A DNA stretch of 11,204 nucleotides from Rodentolepis nana (taxonomy: Eukaryota > Platyhelminthes > Cestoda > Cyclophyllidea > Hymenolepididae): assembly GCA_900617975.1 (NCBI GenBank), contig UZAE01012923.1, positions 1 through 11,204 on the forward strand. The letters run 5' to 3'. Positions 9,401 through 11,204 of this stretch are shown piece by piece (positions within the stretch are counted from its first letter, which is position 1; each line of letters begins with the position of its first letter). The notes under the pieces were generated by a model. That model was given only the letters and a program-made list of their open reading frames with translations, ran no database searches and was not told the DNA's origin. The position numbers and the translations under genes are program-made.

Positions 9401-9718
9401 ACCCTGGACTCAAACACAGCATCCACATCTGCCAGTCAATTCGCTCGGATGTGGTCCTCCTCAATTGCCTCGAAGATTAAAACCCCTGGGGGCGAAAGTT
9501 GGGTCAATAGTCAGATTGGCCTTCCTCCGATCAGTGTCACTTCTGACAAGGATGGCATTATTTCCTCCACAACCACTACTACTACTCTCCTTTCGACTCC
9601 GGATATACTTCATCATCTTGGAGTCACTCTAGGAGCAGCCTCTCTCTCAAACAACTCAAGCAAGCCCCAGGATGAGAAGATCTCCAGCGCAACTGCGAAT
9701 ACCTCATCAACAATATAA
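2982..9718 (+). CDS. AP-1-type bZIP transcription factor (Jun/ATF2-like), 4-exon gene, 603 aa
   Basis: The coding sequence joins 2982-3419, 5912-6445, 7950-8159 and 9089-9718 (438+534+210+630 nt), giving 603 residues and a TAA stop at 9716-9718. Every junction is phase 0 and the frame stays open across all four exons, which supports the model. Seen: a single bZIP at residues 332-393, between an N-terminal region (1-324) and a C-terminal region (395-603) that are mostly Ser/Thr/Asn-rich and probably disordered. Known: AP-1 and ATF bZIPs bind TGA(C/G)TCA or TGACGTCA as dimers in the nucleus. Inferred: this is a sequence-specific nuclear regulator, probably a heterodimer partner and probably a MAP-kinase target, because of its TP/SP motifs. 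The basic region (N-x2-AA-x2-CR, then Q) resembles ATF2 and Fos/ATF3, while the end of the zipper (NH-x3-GC) resembles Jun, so the exact subfamily is open. The bZIP call is very secure. The exact start and any non-coding first exon are less so. Confidence 0.88.
3539..3596. repeat. Imperfect hairpin, about 25-position stem
   Basis: Bases 3539-3563 pair with 3572-3596 around an 8-base loop. The core arms 3541-3558 and 3577-3594 match at 16 of 18 positions, with one T·G wobble and one A·C mismatch. Outside the core there is one G·T wobble and one T/T mismatch. It lies 120 bases into intron 1. It could be a small-RNA precursor, a degenerate MITE-like inverted repeat or chance structure. Confidence 0.5.
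4484..4674. promoter_or_regulatory. Cluster of three consensus AP-1 sites in intron 1
   Basis: TGAGTCA at 4484-4490, TGACTCA at 4601-4607 and TGACTCA at 4668-4674 are all perfect TRE/AP-1 sites within 191 bp. This gene encodes an AP-1-type bZIP, so an intronic autoregulatory enhancer is a reasonable inference. No binding evidence exists in the sequence itself. Confidence 0.4.
5801..5819 (+). repeat. C19 homopolymer
   Basis: Nineteen uninterrupted C residues near the 3' end of intron 1, 92 bases before exon 2. The length is prone to sequencing error and natural variation. G-rich on the other strand, it could form quadruplex-type structure. Confidence 0.9.
5853..5880. repeat. Perfect 10-bp inverted repeat near the intron 1 acceptor
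   Basis: AAACTACTTA (5853-5862) and TAAGTAGTTT (5871-5880) are perfect complements around an 8-base AT loop. The hairpin ends 31 bases before exon 2, in the region where the branch point would lie, so it could influence use of this rather pyrimidine-poor acceptor. Confidence 0.6.
5912..6445 (+). CDS. Coding exon 2 (residues 147-324), low-complexity regulatory region
   Basis: The exon opens after acceptor TATATTCTAG (5902-5911) with Thr-Asn-Val and closes on donor GGT|GTAAGT. Both edges lie between codons. It encodes a Ser/Thr-rich linker. Four proline-directed sites are visible: T174-P, T178-P (together PFTPQITP), S194-P and T200-P. This arrangement is typical of MAP-kinase-controlled bZIP factors such as ATF2 and Jun, though the local sequence is not a recognisable copy of their activation sites. 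Basic KRSR at 227-230 is a possible accessory nuclear signal. An RRRAR stretch at 317-321 lies just before the bZIP. LKPDPE (268-273) is a near-SUMO motif with Asp at the acidic position. One perfect AP-1 site (TGACTCA, 6034-6040) lies within the coding sequence. Retaining the following intron would add 16 residues and give a protein without a bZIP. Confidence 0.82.
6700..6900. promoter_or_regulatory. CpG-rich patch in intron 2, possible internal promoter
   Basis: CpG dinucleotides are dense here, unlike the rest of the introns, and a perfect AP-1 site TGAGTCA lies at 6784-6790. The only comparable patch is just upstream of the first coding exon. It could be an internal promoter or enhancer, or an old insertion. 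No core promoter element is recognised. Confidence 0.25.
7775..7781. promoter_or_regulatory. AP-1 site upstream of the bZIP exon
   Basis: TGACTCA, a perfect AP-1 site, 160 bases upstream of the in-frame ATG at 7941 in intron 2. A functional role is inferred only from the motif and the nature of the gene. Confidence 0.3.
7950..8159 (+). CDS. Coding exon 3 (residues 325-394), entire bZIP domain
   Basis: This 70-codon exon encodes almost exactly one bZIP. The basic region is at about 332-350, with the DNA-contact signature N340-x2-A343-A344-x2-C347-R348. C347 matches the redox-sensitive cysteine of Fos and Jun. Counting from R348, the heptad positions are L358, L365, V372, A379 and Y386, then H393, the histidine that follows the zipper in Jun, Fos and ATF2. 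The zipper core is rich in Lys, Gln and Glu and has only two leucines at position d, so strong homodimers seem unlikely. The acceptor is ATGATTCAG (ending 7949), preceded by a C9 run and TTTCTTGCTC as pyrimidine tract. The donor is GCG|GTGAGT. The ATG at 7941 in the acceptor region is in frame with this exon. Confidence 0.93.
8160..9088 (+). other. Intron 3 (929 bp, phase 0)
   Basis: Runs from GTGAGT to TTTGTAG. It contains a GA microsatellite (8266-8288) and a 7-bp inverted repeat, TGAACAG/CTGTTCA, around 8860-8885. No exon or other feature is seen. The intron separates the zipper from its His/Gly-Cys cap. Confidence 0.83.
8266..8288. repeat. (GA)n microsatellite
   Basis: A GA dinucleotide run with a single T interruption at 8282, inside intron 3 and about 110 bases past the donor. 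Likely length-variable. Confidence 0.9.
9089..9718 (+). CDS. Coding exon 4 (residues 395-603), zipper cap and C-terminal tail
   Basis: The exon starts after acceptor AATTTGTAG with RNGCPTAQQ. The Gly397-Cys398 pair falls five residues after H393, the same spacing as the NH-x3-GC at the end of the Jun zipper. Cys-Pro also recalls the ATF2 tail. The remaining ~195 residues form a Ser/Thr/Pro-rich tail with no recognised domain. Visible motifs are a canonical SUMO consensus I465-K466-P467-E468, proline-directed T437-P, T497-P, T526-P and T564-P, and two polythreonine runs (458-462 and 555-560) encoded by ACC/ACT triplet repeats that may vary in length between individuals. The protein ends ...TSSTI with TAA at 9716-9718. 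Codon use here is richer in C than in the introns, as expected of real coding sequence. Confidence 0.85.
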   Translation, partial: RNGCPTAQQYYQDGSLILPLSSGNTTVSRQQPVTASIDLSSMTPVQTSLQILQSSSTHQIALPTTTTTAVIKPEAPSSSQSFVPALRPSSLPLVNSTKIEIPTPTLDSNTASTSASQFARMWSSSIASKIKTPGGESWVNSQIGLPPISVTSDKDGIISSTTTTTTLLSTPDILHHLGVTLGAASLSNNSSKPQDEKISSATANTSSTI

Positions 9719-10146
9719 CCTAGAATTGCCTGCTTTCTGCAATAATAGTTGTAGTAGCCTGATCGTGTATATAAATCTCCCAAAATCGATTATTTCCCCT
9801 CCCCACCCCCCCATAGACTAAATCTAACTTTCTTTCATTTCTCTCTCTCTCTCGCAGTGTCATTCTAGACACAACCCCACCATCTGTGATCTAAATTGAG
9901 AAAGAGTAGGCTACCTAGATTTATCAATATCCTCAAGCTTGAGCGTGTGATTAAGAAGAGGAGAAAGCAATCAGTTGGATAGATTTCTGACTCGATTATT
10001 TGTCCTCTTCTACTCCTTCCCTTATTCTCAACGGAATCCTATTCTTCTCTCAACGCCAATAGACGCACACATACATTATCACTTATCAAATGACCGTCCT
10101 ACATTAGTATTTTCTTCTGTCTCTTTCACCCATACTCTTCCATACA

Positions 10147-10181
10147 CCCCTCCCCCACCTCCACCCCCCTCCCAACCCACT
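10147..10181 (+). repeat. C-rich low-complexity tract
   Basis: A run of C with scattered T and A, one of several such tracts downstream of the stop codon. It creates an artificial polyproline reading frame that is not a gene. Confidence 0.85.
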
Positions 10182-10540
10182 CCATTCTGGTTGAAGATGC
10201 CTCCTCTCCCCCAAAGTACTTCTTTACTTCAAAATATACATATTATTGCGTTGGTGAAGACGAATTTCTGTTCTCTTTTACTTGTACTGGCTGTAGGGTG
10301 ATTCACCTAAAAGTGGGCTAAGAGTCAAAAGGTTTCTTGTGTATTAGTGCCTGGGTGAATCATTGCTTGGCTGAGTAGCTGAGTACTATATGCTCCTGCG
10401 AAATTTTGACCCTCGAAAATGACGAGTCGTTAATTTTCTTGCGAGTTTACTAATGATACGCCGATGAAGGATTGGTGTAAGCGTAGCGAGGATGACGATG
10501 AGTCACCAGGAAGTACAAAGTGGTGACTGAATGATTGAGA

Positions 10541-10567
10541 GTGTGTGTGTGTGTGGGGGGGGGGTGG
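10541..10567 (+). repeat. (GT)7 followed by G10 tract
   Basis: A GT dinucleotide run passes directly into ten G residues and then TGGGGT. It is the only long G tract on this strand and could form a G-quadruplex. It is error-prone in sequencing. Confidence 0.85.
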
Positions 10568-10594
10568 GGTTTCCACTGTACTTGACTTGGGCAG

Positions 10595-10738
10595 GGAAAG
10601 GACATTCAGGACCCCCTTTCTGTGAGGAAGTTCCTTTTGCCATCCAGCCCATTGAAGTGAAGCAAGCAGTGCGGTTCTCTATCGACAACAATGGATGTGC
10701 AACGACAGGCATCGATTCCCCAACCTCCGACATGGCAA
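10595..10738 (+). other. Weak exon candidate of an unknown gene
   Basis: After acceptor-like TTGACTTGGGCAG (ending 10594) a frame stays open to a TAG at 10753, encoding a mixed, non-repetitive peptide (for example PIEVKQAVRFSIDNN). A GCAAGT donor-like word follows ATG at about 10735. In another frame an ATG with good context at 10691 opens MDVQRQASIPQPPTW. Either could be an exon of a downstream gene, or simply 3' UTR. There is no recognisable domain. Confidence 0.12.
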
Positions 10739-11185
10739 GTCCATTTCATCGTTAGTTTCTGAAGCCGTTGGGAAATTCGTGAAGTTGGTTTAGCGCAACA
10801 TTTCTTCTATGCCTTTTGATCGATCAGAGTACGTTCTTATACAATTACTTGACAATCTGGTCTTTTAGACGAGAAAAATTTTGTCATTTAAAATATTCCA
10901 GCACACAGAATGGCAAGACTTGGCTTTTAGAGGGACTCTTCGAGTCACCCAGACTACACTTCCCCAATTCGGATATGTCCACTCCGCATGAATTCTAGAG
11001 TGGCTTAGATTGAATTCAAATGCTTAAACAGAGCTTGCTGTCCACTGCCCAATGGTTATGTCTCGAATATCGAGAGGTCATGTGTAGAGCTGCAGCTTGT
11101 TTCAGCCCCTGCCACACACCAAGAAAAGGTCGGGAATAGTTGCAATCAAATTTTACAATTACACCAGTTCAAGTGTATGTTTAGA

Positions 11186-11204
11186 CCCCCCCCCCACCCC
11201 CCCC
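11186..11204 (+). repeat. C10-A-C8 tract at the window end
   Basis: The window ends inside a poly-C run broken by a single A. Such runs commonly stop assemblies, so the boundary may be technical. Confidence 0.9.

Larger units (their letters stand above)
9719..11204 (+). other. 3' UTR and downstream DNA, 3' end not resolved
   Basis: No AATAAA or ATTAAA was found from the stop codon to the window end. The nearest weak variant is TATAAA at 9770-9775, with AATATA at 10234-10239. The region holds C- and CT-rich tracts (9796-9812, 9841-9852, 10147-10181), an acceptor-like site ending at 9857, an AP-1 site (10499-10505), a GT/poly-G tract (10541-10567) and a C10-A-C8 end (11186-11204). Where the transcript stops cannot be told. 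Short open frames here are low-complexity, except the weak exon candidate at 10595-10738. Confidence 0.55.

Noticed and set aside
9333..9632. 99-codon frame overlapping exon 4
   Set aside because: An alternative-frame shadow of the bZIP gene's last exon. Leucine/proline-rich composition arises from the Ser/Thr codons read out of frame.
9975..10301. 108-codon open frame downstream of the gene
   Set aside because: Phe/Ser/Pro-rich because it crosses C- and CT-rich simple sequence. No splice or start support.
1..11204. CRISPR arrays, bacterial operons, tRNA/rRNA genes, transposase or reverse-transcriptase genes
   Set aside because: No repeat-spacer structure, no cloverleaf recognised and no mobile-element protein in any frame. 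Splicing shows the DNA is eukaryotic.

Overview
This is nuclear DNA from a eukaryote, most likely an invertebrate animal. The only convincing gene is split into exons by introns with GT..AG ends, the flanking DNA is AT-rich and non-coding, and the window carries many simple repeats and long C runs. Low-complexity Ser/Thr/Asn-rich protein, short sparse exons and long AT-rich introns suggest a parasitic flatworm (cestode or trematode). That placement is an impression, not proven by the sequence.

The window holds one plus-strand gene with four coding exons: 2982-3419, 5912-6445, 7950-8159 and 9089-9718. All three introns are phase 0. They have good donors (GAG|GTAAGC, GGT|GTAAGT, GCG|GTGAGT) and acceptors (TTCTAG, ATTCAG, TTGTAG). 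The exons join into a 603-residue protein with one bZIP domain of the AP-1 type (Jun / ATF2 / Fos / ATF3 superfamily). The signature N-x2-AA-x2-CR lies at residues 340-348, followed by a zipper whose heptad positions read L-L-V-A-Y. The histidine after the zipper and the Gly-Cys that follows it fall at the spacing seen in Jun. The rest of the protein is low-complexity and Ser/Thr-rich, with several proline-directed phosphosite motifs and one canonical SUMO motif. I do not assign a gene symbol.

Layout: 1-2924 is 5' flank or leader DNA, with a GC box, two strong orphan splice donors, a perfect palindromic nuclear-receptor element, microsatellites and a CpG-rich stretch next to the first coding exon. 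3420-5911 is intron 1, with an imperfect 25-position hairpin, a cluster of three perfect AP-1 sites and a C19 tract. 6446-7949 is intron 2, with a CpG-rich patch, two AP-1 sites and an in-frame ATG just before the bZIP exon. 8160-9088 is intron 3. 9719-11204 is 3' UTR or downstream DNA with pyrimidine-rich tracts, one acceptor-like site and a weak exon candidate.

The most interesting pattern is regulatory. The consensus AP-1 site TGA(C/G)TCA occurs eight times from 3283 to 10505 and not at all in the first 3 kb. About 1.4 are expected by chance. Because the gene encodes an AP-1-family protein, autoregulation is a testable idea, including an ICER-like short isoform started inside intron 2.
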